Below are positions 56,048 through 64,000 of a stretch of DNA of 64,000 nt, piece after piece (position 1 is the stretch's first letter; every line of letters begins with the position of its first letter). The position numbers and the translations under genes were made by a program. Location of the stretch: NCBI RefSeq assembly GCF_000729995.1, contig NZ_JNFG01000029.1:1-64000 (forward strand), read 5' to 3'. The notes under the pieces are model-generated. The model was not told the DNA's origin. It searched no databases and was given only the letters and a program-made list of their open reading frames with translations. This DNA comes from Caballeronia sordidicola. GTDB lineage: Bacteria > Pseudomonadota > Gammaproteobacteria > Burkholderiales > Burkholderiaceae.

Positions 56048-56410
56048 TTATTCGTTATCCGGTCGGAAGTCGGCCTGCGGCTCGGCAACGTGTTCGAGCA
56101 ACTCGGCCAGCATGGCGCTGATGTGGTTATCGGCGGCGAGATAGAAAACCTGCTTGCCTTCACGCTCGGCGCGCACGATCCGCGCCGCCCGCAGCAAACG
56201 CAGGTGATGGCTGACGAGCGAAGCCGACAACCCCAGCGATTCCGCTATGGCCCCCACCGCGCAGCGCCGTTCGACGCACGTCAGCACAATGCGCAGACGC
56301 GTGGGATCGCCCAGGAGGCGGAACAGGTCGGCGAGCGGAACAACCCGCTCATCGGTTGCTACAAAGGGAGAAGACAAAATAGATCGACTAACAATTGAAC
56401 AAGTGTTCAT
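56048..56410 (-). CDS. ArsR/SmtB-family metal-sensing repressor
   Basis: A 120-residue winged-helix repressor. The HTH is AIAESLGLSASLVSHHLRLLRAARIV (about 54-79), preceded by LADLFRLLGDPTRLRIV. A His/Asp/Glu-rich C-terminus (AADNHISAMLAELLEHV) resembles the alpha5 zinc site of SmtB/CzrA. It is upstream of the CDF transporter and probably represses it until zinc or a similar metal binds. The ATG at 56410 lies in its own operator and directly after a -10 box. A start further in, such as the TTG at 56377, is possible. Confidence 0.88.
   Translation of the reverse strand: MNTCSIVSRSILSSPFVATDERVVPLADLFRLLGDPTRLRIVLTCVERRCAVGAIAESLGLSASLVSHHLRLLRAARIVRAEREGKQVFYLAADNHISAMLAELLEHVAEPQADFRPDNE
56396..56409. 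promoter_or_regulatory. ArsR/SmtB-type operator
   Basis: A perfect 6-2-6 inverted repeat TGAACA-AG-TGTTCA that matches the SmtB/CzrA-type operator core. It overlaps the annotated ATG and lies just downstream of the promoter. Confidence 0.8.
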
Positions 56411-56440
56411 ATGTTACAGAAATGAATCTGGTCGAGTCAA
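56411..56440 (-). promoter_or_regulatory. Promoter of the arsR-CDF unit
   Basis: On the minus strand, TTGACT (56440-56435, 5/6), an 18-base spacer, and TAACAT (56416-56411, 4/6). The start would fall near 56404, inside the operator, which fits repression by the ArsR-type protein. Confidence 0.65.
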
Positions 56441-56504
56441 CGCAAAATTCGGGATCGGCGGCGAACGTGTGTAAAAATGAGGCGTTTGCATTCGATTTTC
56501 CTCA

Positions 56505-58382
56505 ATGGATACAGTTTTTGCGCGTGGCTTCGCGGCGCATCGCGATGGCCGCCTCACCGAAGCGGAACGCGACTATCAAGCCGCGCTTGCCGCAGAGCCC
56601 TCCCACGTCGACGCACTTCATCTGCTCGGCGTGCTGCGCCATCAACAGGGCCAGCACGCGGAAGCAGCCGAACTGGTGCGTCGCGCGGTGGACCTGCGCC
56701 CCGCCGATGCCGGTCTGCAACTCAATCTTGGCAACGCGCTAAAGGCGCTGGGCCGGATCGACGACGCCATCGAGCGATTCCGCAACGCGCTGCATCTGGA
56801 ACCCGGTTTTTCGCTCGCGCAGTACAACCTCGGCAATGCGTACGCGGCGGCGGGCCGTCACGAAGACGCCGCCGATGCCTTCGAAAAAGCGTTGCGCCTG
56901 CAACCGCTGGACGCCGCGACCTGGAACAACTTCGGCAATGCGCTGCTCGGCATGCGTCGTTACGAGGAAGGCGCGAAGGCATTTCGCCGCGCGTTGCAGA
57001 TCCGTCCCGGCCACGCGGGCGCGCACAACAATCTCGGCATGGCGCTCAATTCGCTTGGCGACACCCACGGCGCGATCGAGCAATTCCGCGCTGCCATGAC
57101 GGTCGAGCCGAACTATGTCGCGGCGCATTTCAACCTGGGCAATCTCCTCGATGCCACCGGCCACCCGGACGAAGCCGTCCCGGTGCTCCAGAAAGTACTA
57201 CGCATGCAGCCGCAATTCGCGCCGGCGCACTTCGGCCTGGGGCATGCGCTTGCGGCTATCGGCTCGCATGAGGCTGCATTGCCGCAATTCGAGCGCGCGG
57301 TCGGGCTGGATCCGAAGTACGGCGTTGCGTGGCTGGGCCTCGGCAACGCGCATCTGGCGCTGGGTGCGCACAAACCCGCGCTGCGTGCGTTCGATCAAGC
57401 CTTGCGGCTCGATCCCGGTCTTGTCGCGGCTAATCTGAACCGGGCGCTGACGTTGCTCGCACTCGGCGATTACACGCGCGGCCTGCCCGCCTATGAATGG
57501 CGTCTGCGCACGCCGGGCAGCATTACGCAGCCGTCGCTGCCGAGATGGAACGGCGAGCCGCTGCCGTGTCGGACGCTGCAGATTCGCGCGGAACAAGGTT
57601 TCGGCGATACCCTGCAGTTCGTTCGTTTCGCCCCCTTCGCGGCGAAGCTGGTCGGACAGGTCGTGCTTGAAGTACAGCCGGAACTCGTCGCGTTGCTGGA
57701 GCCGGCGGCGCACGCGGCGGGCGTCTCGCTGGTTTCGCTGAAGAGCTCGGCCAACGGTTCGGCTAATGCAGCCCCGCTCGCCGATGCAGACGCTTTCTCG
57801 CCGTTGTTGAGCTTGCCCCTGGCGCTGGGGGTATCGACCGCCGAAAAAGTGCCCGCGCGCACGCCGTATCTCGTGGTGCCGGCGGCTTATCGGAAGAAGT
57901 GGCGCGGCTCGCTCGGCGGTCAGTCGAAACGCAAGCTGGGCATTGCATGGTCCGGGCGTATTCAGCCGGGTGAAACACGTTCGGCGCCGCTTGGCATGCT
58001 CGAACCGCTGTTCAGGCTGGAAGGCATCGACTGGATCGTCTTGCAGCCCGTGTTGACCGACGAAGAGCGCGCATGGCTGGACGCTCATCCGCGCGCCCGC
58101 TTCATACAGCGACTGGAAGGCAAGCTCGAAGATTTCGCGGATACGGCTGCAATCGTGGATCGGCTGGACGGCGTGGTATCCGTCGATACCGCCGTCGCTC
58201 ACCTGACCGGCGCGCTGGGAAAACCGTTATGGCTGATGCTGCCGTTCGCGGCCGACTGGCGCTGGGGTATCGATACCGCGTCGACTCCGTGGTACCCGAA
58301 AGCACGCTTGTTCCGGCAACCGAAACCCGGCGCATGGGACGATGTCATCGGACGGGTTGCGAGCGAGATAAGCGCTTCGTAG
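56505..58382 (+). CDS. TPR protein with glycosyltransferase-like C-terminal domain
   Basis: A 625-residue cytosolic protein. About nine TPR repeats of 34 residues run from about 1 to 325 (repeated LGNAL or NLGxxL and EAxxxFxxAL motifs). The C-terminal half (about 360-620) resembles the heptosyltransferase/OGT GT-B fold (AEQGFGDTLQFVRF, LGIAWSGR, VDTAVAHLTGALG). Related proteins glycosylate proteins or surface sugars in bacteria, but no acceptor is known here. Divergent from the ArsR gene; monocistronic with a terminator. Confidence 0.85.
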   Translation: MDTVFARGFAAHRDGRLTEAERDYQAALAAEPSHVDALHLLGVLRHQQGQHAEAAELVRRAVDLRPADAGLQLNLGNALKALGRIDDAIERFRNALHLEPGFSLAQYNLGNAYAAAGRHEDAADAFEKALRLQPLDAATWNNFGNALLGMRRYEEGAKAFRRALQIRPGHAGAHNNLGMALNSLGDTHGAIEQFRAAMTVEPNYVAAHFNLGNLLDATGHPDEAVPVLQKVLRMQPQFAPAHFGLGHALAAIGSHEAALPQFERAVGLDPKYGVAWLGLGNAHLALGAHKPALRAFDQALRLDPGLVAANLNRALTLLALGDYTRGLPAYEWRLRTPGSITQPSLPRWNGEPLPCRTLQIRAEQGFGDTLQFVRFAPFAAKLVGQVVLEVQPELVALLEPAAHAAGVSLVSLKSSANGSANAAPLADADAFSPLLSLPLALGVSTAEKVPARTPYLVVPAAYRKKWRGSLGGQSKRKLGIAWSGRIQPGETRSAPLGMLEPLFRLEGIDWIVLQPVLTDEERAWLDAHPRARFIQRLEGKLEDFADTAAIVDRLDGVVSVDTAVAHLTGALGKPLWLMLPFAADWRWGIDTASTPWYPKARLFRQPKPGAWDDVIGRVASEISAS

Positions 58383-58412
58383 TACGGGTTCGGAAGCATT
58401 GAACGCACAAAC

Positions 58413-58443
58413 AAAAATCCCTCGCCATTAGCGAGGGATTTTT
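58413..58443. terminator. Bidirectional terminator TPR gene / MFS gene
   Basis: A perfect 13-base stem AAAAATCCCTCGC / GCGAGGGATTTTT with a 5-base loop between convergent genes. Confidence 0.93.
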
Positions 58444-58463
58444 AGTTTCAAAGCCGGCAAATA

Positions 58464-59762
58464 TCACGCCGTCTTGTATTGACTCCGCGCTTGTGTGGAT
58501 CGATACAGGACCAGCGTCGCGATCAAGCCGCAGACCGCGGCTACGGACATCCACGCGCCCGGTGCCGCCTTGTTGCCGGTCGTGTGAATCAAGTACGTGG
58601 AGATGGCAGGCGTGAACCCACCGATGGTCGTCGCCAAGCTATATGCCAGCGAGAAACCTGTCGTGCGGACTTCAACCGGCATGACTTCGGTGAGCGCCAC
58701 GACCATCGCGCCGTTATAGCTGCCGTAGAGGAACGAAAGCCACATCTCCACGCCGAGCAAGCGCAGGAACGACGGATCCGCGACGAGCCACTGCACGGCC
58801 GGATACGCCGTCAGGATGGTCAGGATGGTGAAGAACAGCAGCACCGGGCGGCGTCCGATGCGGTCGGAAATCGCACCGGAAAGTGGCAGCCACACAAGAT
58901 TCGACAAGCCGATGAACACCGTCACCACCAGTGCATCGATGGACGAAAGCTTGAGCACTTCCTTGCCGAAGGTCGGCGTGTAGGCGGTGATCATGTAGAA
59001 CGACACCGTGGTCATGATGACCATGCCCATGCCGGCGAGCACGATGCCCCAGTTGGAGATCATCGACTTCATGATCTCGCGCATTTCCGGACGATGTTTG
59101 CGTGCAAGGAATTCCTCGGTTTCCTGCAACGAACGGCGAATGATGAACAGGAACGGCACGATCAGGCAGCCGATGATAAACGGCACGCGCCATCCCCACG
59201 CGGTCATCTGGTCAGGCGGCAAAATCTGGCTCATACCAACGCCGATGAGCGCAGCGAACACCACGGCTACTTGCTGGCTACCCGACTGCCACGAGCAATA
59301 AAAGCCCTTGTTGCCCTTGGTCGCGATCTCGGAGAGATACACCGAAACGCCGCCAAGTTCCACGCCGGCCGAAAATCCTTGCAGCAGACGCCCGAGCAAC
59401 ACGATGATCGGCGCCAACACGCCAATGGTCGCGTACCCCGGAATCACCGCGACCAGCAACGTGCCGATCGCCATCATGGTCAGCGTAAGGATCAGGCCTT
59501 TGCGTCGTCCGTGATGATCGATGTACGCGCCAAGCACGATGGCCCCGATTGGCCGCATCAGGAAACCCGCGCCGAACACGGACAACGCCAGCATCAGCGA
59601 CGCGAATTCGTTACCGCTCGGGAAGTAGGTCTTGGCGATGGCCGAGGCGTAATAGCCATAGACCATGAAGTCGTACATTTCGAGGAAATTGCCGCTGACA
59701 ACGCGGAACACCGACTTCACCTTCGACTCGTTCGCAGGCGTTGCATGTGACGGGCTGGACAT
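58464..59762 (-). CDS. MFS transporter, MHS family (citrate/tricarballylate:H+ symporter-like)
   Basis: A 432-residue 12-helix transporter. The N-terminal GNFLEMYDFMVYGYYASAIAKTYFP segment and the loop DHHGRRKGL are typical of the metabolite:H+ symporter (MHS) group, nearest to CitA/TcuC citrate or tricarballylate permeases. The later DRIGRRP repeat is also present. The substrate is inferred only from this similarity. It has its own terminator. Confidence 0.88.
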   Translation of the reverse strand: MSSPSHATPANESKVKSVFRVVSGNFLEMYDFMVYGYYASAIAKTYFPSGNEFASLMLALSVFGAGFLMRPIGAIVLGAYIDHHGRRKGLILTLTMMAIGTLLVAVIPGYATIGVLAPIIVLLGRLLQGFSAGVELGGVSVYLSEIATKGNKGFYCSWQSGSQQVAVVFAALIGVGMSQILPPDQMTAWGWRVPFIIGCLIVPFLFIIRRSLQETEEFLARKHRPEMREIMKSMISNWGIVLAGMGMVIMTTVSFYMITAYTPTFGKEVLKLSSIDALVVTVFIGLSNLVWLPLSGAISDRIGRRPVLLFFTILTILTAYPAVQWLVADPSFLRLLGVEMWLSFLYGSYNGAMVVALTEVMPVEVRTTGFSLAYSLATTIGGFTPAISTYLIHTTGNKAAPGAWMSVAAVCGLIATLVLYRSTQARSQYKTA

Positions 59763-60049
59763 GGTTATCTCAAAAAACAGTGGCCGGATTCAGCGGCAGA
59801 TGCGCGGCTGACCCACCGGATGTTGACGACGACCCGATAGCACTCCATCGGATGCCTGTGTAAGCTTCGCCGTGCTCAGACCGGCGGAAAATGCTCAAAA
59901 CGATGCGAAAGCGCGCGGGATAGCCGCCGGTTAAGCAAACAATCACTTCAAAAGCATGCACGAAACGAATGTTACAGCGGGAAAGTGAAATTCGCCTACC
60001 CGGAACATCGCGTATATGCGTGTAAAAAAACTCTAAACTCGTATTACAT

Positions 60050-60592
60050 ATGTCTACCGATAAGCCTACATATTCAGATCCTTCATGGCCCTTCGTGCTG
60101 CGGCCGGCGACGTCCGCCGACGCGCCACTCATCGCCCGTATGCATGCGCAAAGTTGGGCGTCGGGCTATCGCGGAATTCTCCCGGACGATTTTCTCGATC
60201 GGGAAATGTCGGCCGAACGCGAAACCCACTGGAGTACGCGATTTGAAGAACTGGCCGCCGGTGCGGGCGAAGTCGTGATCGCTATGCACGATGACCAGCC
60301 GATCGGTTTTCTTTGCCTCGTCGCGCCCGATGAAACCGGCAGCGTACTCGTGGACAATCTGCACGCACTGCCGGGCGCGAAGGGTAGCGGCCTGGGCACT
60401 GCAATGCTCGGTTTCGCGGCGCGTTGGGCAAGCGATCGAGCGGCAACCAGCCTGCATTTGTTTGTGCTCGAGCCGAACGTTGCGGCTATCGGTTTCTATG
60501 AGTCTCGCGGATGGAAATTGGCCGGTCGCGAAGACGACACAATGGGCGGCATTGATATCATCGCGCTGCGTTATGTCCTGCCTATCGGCTGA
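60050..60592 (+). CDS. GNAT-family N-acetyltransferase
   Basis: A 180-residue GNAT protein. The acetyl-CoA loop is GAKGSGLGTAML (about 109-120), after the FLCLVAPD and VDNLHALP strands. LHLFVLEPNVAAIGFYESRGW closes the fold. The acceptor is unknown. It is alone between an MFS gene and an unknown locus. Confidence 0.87.
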   Translation: MSTDKPTYSDPSWPFVLRPATSADAPLIARMHAQSWASGYRGILPDDFLDREMSAERETHWSTRFEELAAGAGEVVIAMHDDQPIGFLCLVAPDETGSVLVDNLHALPGAKGSGLGTAMLGFAARWASDRAATSLHLFVLEPNVAAIGFYESRGWKLAGREDDTMGGIDIIALRYVLPIG

Positions 60593-60948
60593 AGCCCAGG
60601 CGTTTCTTTTGCCTTCGCAGATCGGTCGGGGTAATCTCGTTCAACGCCTGCACATCAAGTAAAAAGCAAGTATCCGGGGAGTCAGGTGTCGTGCGCCGAA
60701 ACGTCCGTTGCGTCCGTGTCGAATCAGCGATTTTTTTTCATTCCGAACACCTCTTATTCAAGGAACTAAGAAGGTTCTGAGCGACGCCCAAGCTGGCGCT
60801 GGGTATCATCGAGGGCTGTTCTGTGGCGGTCCGGGCAAGGTGAATTATTCGACACCTTTGCGGCAACAACCGGGCGACGTCCACACGGCTGCTTCACTTG
60901 TTCGTTCGTTGAGCAGTCCTGACGCCCGCTTTCGGAAATGAGAAAAAG
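60593..60948. other. Intergenic region before the unknown pair
   Basis: 356 bases with no convincing ORF. It should carry the promoter of the next gene. A T8 tract at about 60732-60739 and A/T-rich sequence are seen, but no clear hexamer pair, operator or RNA fold. Confidence 0.4.
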
Positions 60949-62247
60949 ATGAATGCTCCTATGGTCGTTGTACAAGGCGATCTGCTTCTGCCGACGCTGT
61001 TCCCGCTTGCCAGTATGCCCAACGCCGTTTATGGCGAAGAGTGGACGCTCACCGGCACGCGTCCGGCCTTGACCGAATATGAAATTCCGTTTTACGCGGC
61101 TCGATTTCTCACGGCCTATATCAGCCCACTTTCTCTTCGCAACGATCGTTTCCCGTACACGCCGGCGAGTCTGTGGGGCAAGTTCAAACGCAGCGACGAA
61201 CTCAACCATGCTGAGCAAGGCTTTAGCGTTCCCCCGATTCCCGTCAACGAAACACCGCAAGCCGCGGAGCCGGCACCCTTCGCGTTCGAGCCATTCACCG
61301 CGTCCGACGATCGGCATGTGAAGGCGCCGGCGGCCAATAACGATCATCACAAGCAGCTTGCTGGTGGCGCGATTGCGCTGGCATGCGCTGCGTTTATTGC
61401 GTGGGCATTGTTCGGTACGAAAATCGGTCATCAGGATACCGAAACGCAAAAGCCTACGGTTGTGTTGAGCGCTACTCCAACTGTCAAGCCGATCGCTGAT
61501 TCTGAAACCATCCACGCAACCGATGCGTCAAGCGCAACGGTGGTGGTTGCTTCGGCTTCGCCTTCGGCTGGCGCGTCGACTTCTGGTGGCGCCTCGAACG
61601 TGGCTTCAACGGCAGTCAAGACTGCCGCTTCGGCTGGCGCTTCTGCCGCTCGCGCCACAACTGCTGTGATTGCCGCTTTGCCTGCGGTGCAAAAAACCGT
61701 CGATCTCAGTACCGCCCAAGGCAACAGCAAGCCGCTGGCGCGCACGGTCACGAGTACGAGCACCATGGCTAGCGATGGCCGCGCCAGCGCACCCAACGCC
61801 ATATCGGAACGCGCAACCAAAGTGCGGACGGTTTCGCAACCCGTGGAACGCCATGGTTCGAAAGCCAAGGCGAAAAGCAGGCGTGATGCGCATCGGTACG
61901 AGATGATTCATCGGCGGCATGGTCATGAGTATCTGGGTGCGCCGGTTTATCGCAGCACCGGGCATGAAGCACCGCTCGCCGCTCCGGGCCACCGTACGCT
62001 TACGCGTGCTGACGCACGCGCCAACCCGGCGAACTCATCGCTTAGCGTCACCGACATGTACAACATGCTCGCGCACTCTGCCGTGCTCGATGACAACAGC
62101 GGCGCTCCCCGCCAGCCAGTTCGCGTAGCTCCCAGAGAAGCGGCGGCGTTGCCATCACTCCGCTCCGGCGCCAGCGATGCACCCAACTGGAATTCCGACT
62201 TGAGCCAACGCCGCGTCACCGACACGCCCTCGCAATTTTCCAAGTGA
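60949..62247 (+). CDS. Single-pass membrane protein of unknown function
   Basis: A 432-residue protein with no recognised domain. The first 120 residues look folded (PxY/aromatic-rich). A single membrane helix is at about 138-155 (AGGAIALACAAFIAWALFG). A long Ser/Ala/Thr-rich low-complexity linker follows (about 165-290), then a basic/His-rich part (SRRDAHRYEMIHRRHGHEY) and a disordered tail. It resembles the layout of envelope-spanning scaffold or regulator proteins. It lies upstream of a DUF2968 gene on the same strand, 113 bases apart. Function unknown. Confidence 0.75.
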   Translation: MNAPMVVVQGDLLLPTLFPLASMPNAVYGEEWTLTGTRPALTEYEIPFYAARFLTAYISPLSLRNDRFPYTPASLWGKFKRSDELNHAEQGFSVPPIPVNETPQAAEPAPFAFEPFTASDDRHVKAPAANNDHHKQLAGGAIALACAAFIAWALFGTKIGHQDTETQKPTVVLSATPTVKPIADSETIHATDASSATVVVASASPSAGASTSGGASNVASTAVKTAASAGASAARATTAVIAALPAVQKTVDLSTAQGNSKPLARTVTSTSTMASDGRASAPNAISERATKVRTVSQPVERHGSKAKAKSRRDAHRYEMIHRRHGHEYLGAPVYRSTGHEAPLAAPGHRTLTRADARANPANSSLSVTDMYNMLAHSAVLDDNSGAPRQPVRVAPREAAALPSLRSGASDAPNWNSDLSQRRVTDTPSQFSK

Positions 62248-62360
62248 ACGGCAGCCCCCATGGCCACATCGTGCAACGCGTTTTCTACGCGCGCGGCACG
62301 ATGTGTCGTTAATCGATAGCCGAAACTTACTCAATCTCGAAGCCTCACCATCAGCCATCT

Positions 62361-63065
62361 ATGAAGTCCCTCACCACCTCCACCCTTCTGAACGCGCTGT
62401 TCGTTGCCGTGATCGCGCTTGGCTCATCCTTCGCGACGGCTTATCAGCCCGTTGGCACACTGCTCTCGGCAACCAACCTCGCTGATCCCGTCCGGCAACC
62501 CTCTGCTATCGGTTCCATGGACGATTTTCAAGATGGCTCCGACGCTGCGTCGAACGCCCAGACGCTAGGCAATGTGTCGGAGCTCAAGCAGATGGTCCGG
62601 GCCCACAAGCTGACTGAGTTGCGTGTCACGTACAACGGCAACTATGGCGCGGCGCTGTTTTTCTATCCTCAAGAGATGGTGTATTACGTCGCGCTGTTCC
62701 AGGACAAGAATTTCTGGCGCGTGGTGAAATCGCAGGACGACGCGCGCGCTGAAACGGCCTATGCGCAGTTCGCCCGCAAGAGCTATGCGCTCGCAGAAGG
62801 CGAGATCAAACGCACGCAGTTGCAGGCGCAAAAGGCATTGCTCGAGCGTGTCATTGCGGTATCGAATGATCGGGCGCAGCGCCTGACCGCCGATCTTTCA
62901 ATTGCGCGCGCACAGGAAAGCGAAGTGTCACAGCGTCAGCAGCAGATGCAGGTGGAGTCGGCGGCACTACTGAACGAAAAATCCGCCGCCGAGCGCAAGT
63001 TGCTCATGTTGCAGCGGCAGGTTCAGCAACTTCAGGATCAGAGCGAAGCGGGACTCGTTCAGTAA
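62361..63065 (+). CDS. Exported DUF2968 protein
   Basis: A 234-residue protein with a signal peptide (NALFVAVIALGSSFATA, about 11-27). A DUF2968 domain covers about 70-150 (ELKQMVRAHKLTELRVTYNGNYGAALFF), and a long C-terminal coiled coil (about 150-230) follows, rich in Gln, Glu, Ala and Arg. DUF2968 is largely confined to Burkholderiaceae and has no known function. A strong terminator follows. It probably works with the preceding membrane protein. Confidence 0.85.
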   Translation: MKSLTTSTLLNALFVAVIALGSSFATAYQPVGTLLSATNLADPVRQPSAIGSMDDFQDGSDAASNAQTLGNVSELKQMVRAHKLTELRVTYNGNYGAALFFYPQEMVYYVALFQDKNFWRVVKSQDDARAETAYAQFARKSYALAEGEIKRTQLQAQKALLERVIAVSNDRAQRLTADLSIARAQESEVSQRQQQMQVESAALLNEKSAAERKLLMLQRQVQQLQDQSEAGLVQ

Positions 63066-63112
63066 CGCTCAAGCTCGAGCTGGCGTTTGATCCAGGCGAG
63101 CACGTAGTAAAT

Positions 63113-63150
63113 AAAAGGCCGTTCCAACTTTCATGTTGGAACGGCCTTTT
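63113..63150. terminator. Bidirectional terminator DUF2968 / puuD
   Basis: A perfect 16-base inverted repeat with a 6-base loop, A4 on the left and T4 on the right, between convergent genes. Confidence 0.93.
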
Positions 63151-63205
63151 AGCCTTTCGTCATCGCTATTAGGGATTCATCACGCGGCGTTTAAACGACG
63201 ACCGC

Positions 63206-64000
63206 CTAGAAGCGCGTTTCGCGTGCCACGCGCAGGAAGGTATCGAGTAAAGGTGTGCAATCGAGCAACTCGTCGCCGCCCGCTCGATGGAACTCCGGAT
63301 GCCATTGCACGCCCATTACAAACGGCGCGCGCCGATAACGCACCGCTTCAATAATGCCGTCGTGGGCCGACACAGCCTCGATGTTCAGGTCACGGCCGAT
63401 CGTCCTCACCGCCTGATGATGGATCGAGTTGACGAGCGCTTCGCGGTGGCCCGGAAACATGTTGACGAGCGTGGAGCCATCGGGGAAACGAATCGGATGC
63501 CGATGCTGATCGTACTGCTCGTTCACATGGACGCCGGCCGTCGGGACATCGGTTGCAATATCCTGGTAGAGCGTCCCACCGAACGCGACGTTGATCAGTT
63601 GGCAACCGCGGCATACACCAAGCACGGGCTTGCCCGCCTCAATGAATTCATGCAACAGCTCGAGTTCGTACATGTCCCGCACGCGGTCGCCGGGCCATTC
63701 GTGACGCGTGGCCGGTTCCGTATAGGATTGCGGCGATACATCAGCGCCACCTTGCAGCAGCAAGCCATCCAGCTGTTTCGCATAGTCGCGCAAGCGGATA
63801 TTGCTCGGATGCAGCATGCCCTGATGGCCGACCGTCGGGATCATGAAGACGAGCACGTCGCGCGACATCACCCAATGCGCAATCGATTCCTCCAGGTACT
63901 GCAGCGTCTTGCCGCGCAGTCCCTTGGCGCCCGGTTCAGGATGAAAAATCCGCGCCGACACGCCAATTCTCAATGTTCGCTGCGTGATCCGCTGGCCGGC
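63206..64000 (-). CDS. Gamma-glutamyl-gamma-aminobutyrate hydrolase-like (class I GATase), partial at the right edge
   Basis: At least 255 residues. The catalytic Cys is in GVCRGCQL, and the His/Glu pair in QWHPEF. The LLLQGGADVSP segment is typical of PuuD-type peptidase C26 enzymes, which free GABA from gamma-glutamyl-GABA in putrescine breakdown. The first ATG-like codon inside the window is a TTG at 63973, but the frame is open to the window edge, so the true start is probably outside. The 5' end is truncated by the window. Confidence 0.88.
   Translation of the reverse strand, partial: AGQRITQRTLRIGVSARIFHPEPGAKGLRGKTLQYLEESIAHWVMSRDVLVFMIPTVGHQGMLHPSNIRLRDYAKQLDGLLLQGGADVSPQSYTEPATRHEWPGDRVRDMYELELLHEFIEAGKPVLGVCRGCQLINVAFGGTLYQDIATDVPTAGVHVNEQYDQHRHPIRFPDGSTLVNMFPGHREALVNSIHHQAVRTIGRDLNIEAVSAHDGIIEAVRYRRAPFVMGVQWHPEFHRAGGDELLDCTPLLDTFLRVARETRF

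Noticed and set aside
54902..56398. 498-codon frame antisense to the CDF transporter and ArsR gene
   Set aside because: Covers two well-supported genes on the other strand; its own sequence is low-complexity His/Arg/Asp.
60708..60941. 77-codon ORF before the unknown membrane protein gene
   Set aside because: No ribosome site and no protein-like features; probably leader or promoter sequence.

Overview
The window looks like chromosome 1 of a Burkholderiaceae beta-proteobacterium, most likely Paraburkholderia or Caballeronia. The reasons are high GC, the gene orders rpsP-rimM-trmD-rplS, serC-pheA-hisC-tyrA-aroA-cmk-rpsA-ihfB-lapAB and ompA/ubiG/gph/ssrA, a tmRNA tag reading ANDETFALAA, and an NAD-linked fds formate dehydrogenase. 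Placement below family level is inference. The region is mostly dense housekeeping sequence, with one small accessory patch beside ssrA.

Layout. 1-4.7 kb: darP, mog, orn, an M48 protease, rsgA and a DUF2007 protein. 4.7-9.1 kb (minus strand): an orphan CobD/CbiB-like membrane protein, a Nudix CoA pyrophosphatase, and the ribosomal operon rpsP-rimM-trmD-rplS with a readable promoter and terminator. 9.2-14.3 kb: an exported sorbosone-dehydrogenase-like protein, a TM2-domain protein, a radical SAM protein behind a perfect LexA box, and the divergent Lrp regulator/dadA pair. 14.4-18 kb: an acyl-CoA dehydrogenase with etfBA. 18-23 kb: an alpha/beta hydrolase, an HDAC-like deacetylase, mltB, cysM and a ComEA-like protein. 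23-28.2 kb: the envelope sugar genes ugd-hldA-hldD, and lapAB, which controls LPS assembly. 28.6-37.3 kb: ihfB, rpsA, cmk and the aromatic amino acid/serine genes aroA-tyrA-hisC-pheA-serC. 37.5-44.5 kb: a DUF2059 protein, gyrA, ompA, ubiG, gph and tmRNA.

44.6-46.6 kb, directly after ssrA, is a patch of two type II toxin-antitoxin modules. In both, the antitoxin reads intact while the toxin is damaged: one by a frameshift, one by loss of its N-terminus. Because ssrA is a classic integration site, this may be the remnant of an island. A small exported protein follows.

46.7-53.2 kb holds a ModE-like regulator divergent from fdsGBAD, the soluble molybdenum formate dehydrogenase, with an inverted repeat between them. 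53.2-64 kb: a flavin monooxygenase, an ArsR/CDF metal-efflux pair with a visible operator, a TPR-glycosyltransferase-like protein, an MHS-family transporter, a GNAT acetyltransferase, an uncharacterised pair (a single-pass membrane protein and an exported DUF2968 protein), and a puuD-like hydrolase cut by the right edge.

I found no new defence system, CRISPR array or prophage. The most informative leads are the LexA-controlled radical SAM gene, the decayed toxin-antitoxin patch at ssrA, the hairpins in front of tyrA, glutamine at GyrA position 83, the candidate ModE-type operator of fds, and the unknown 60.9-63.1 kb pair.
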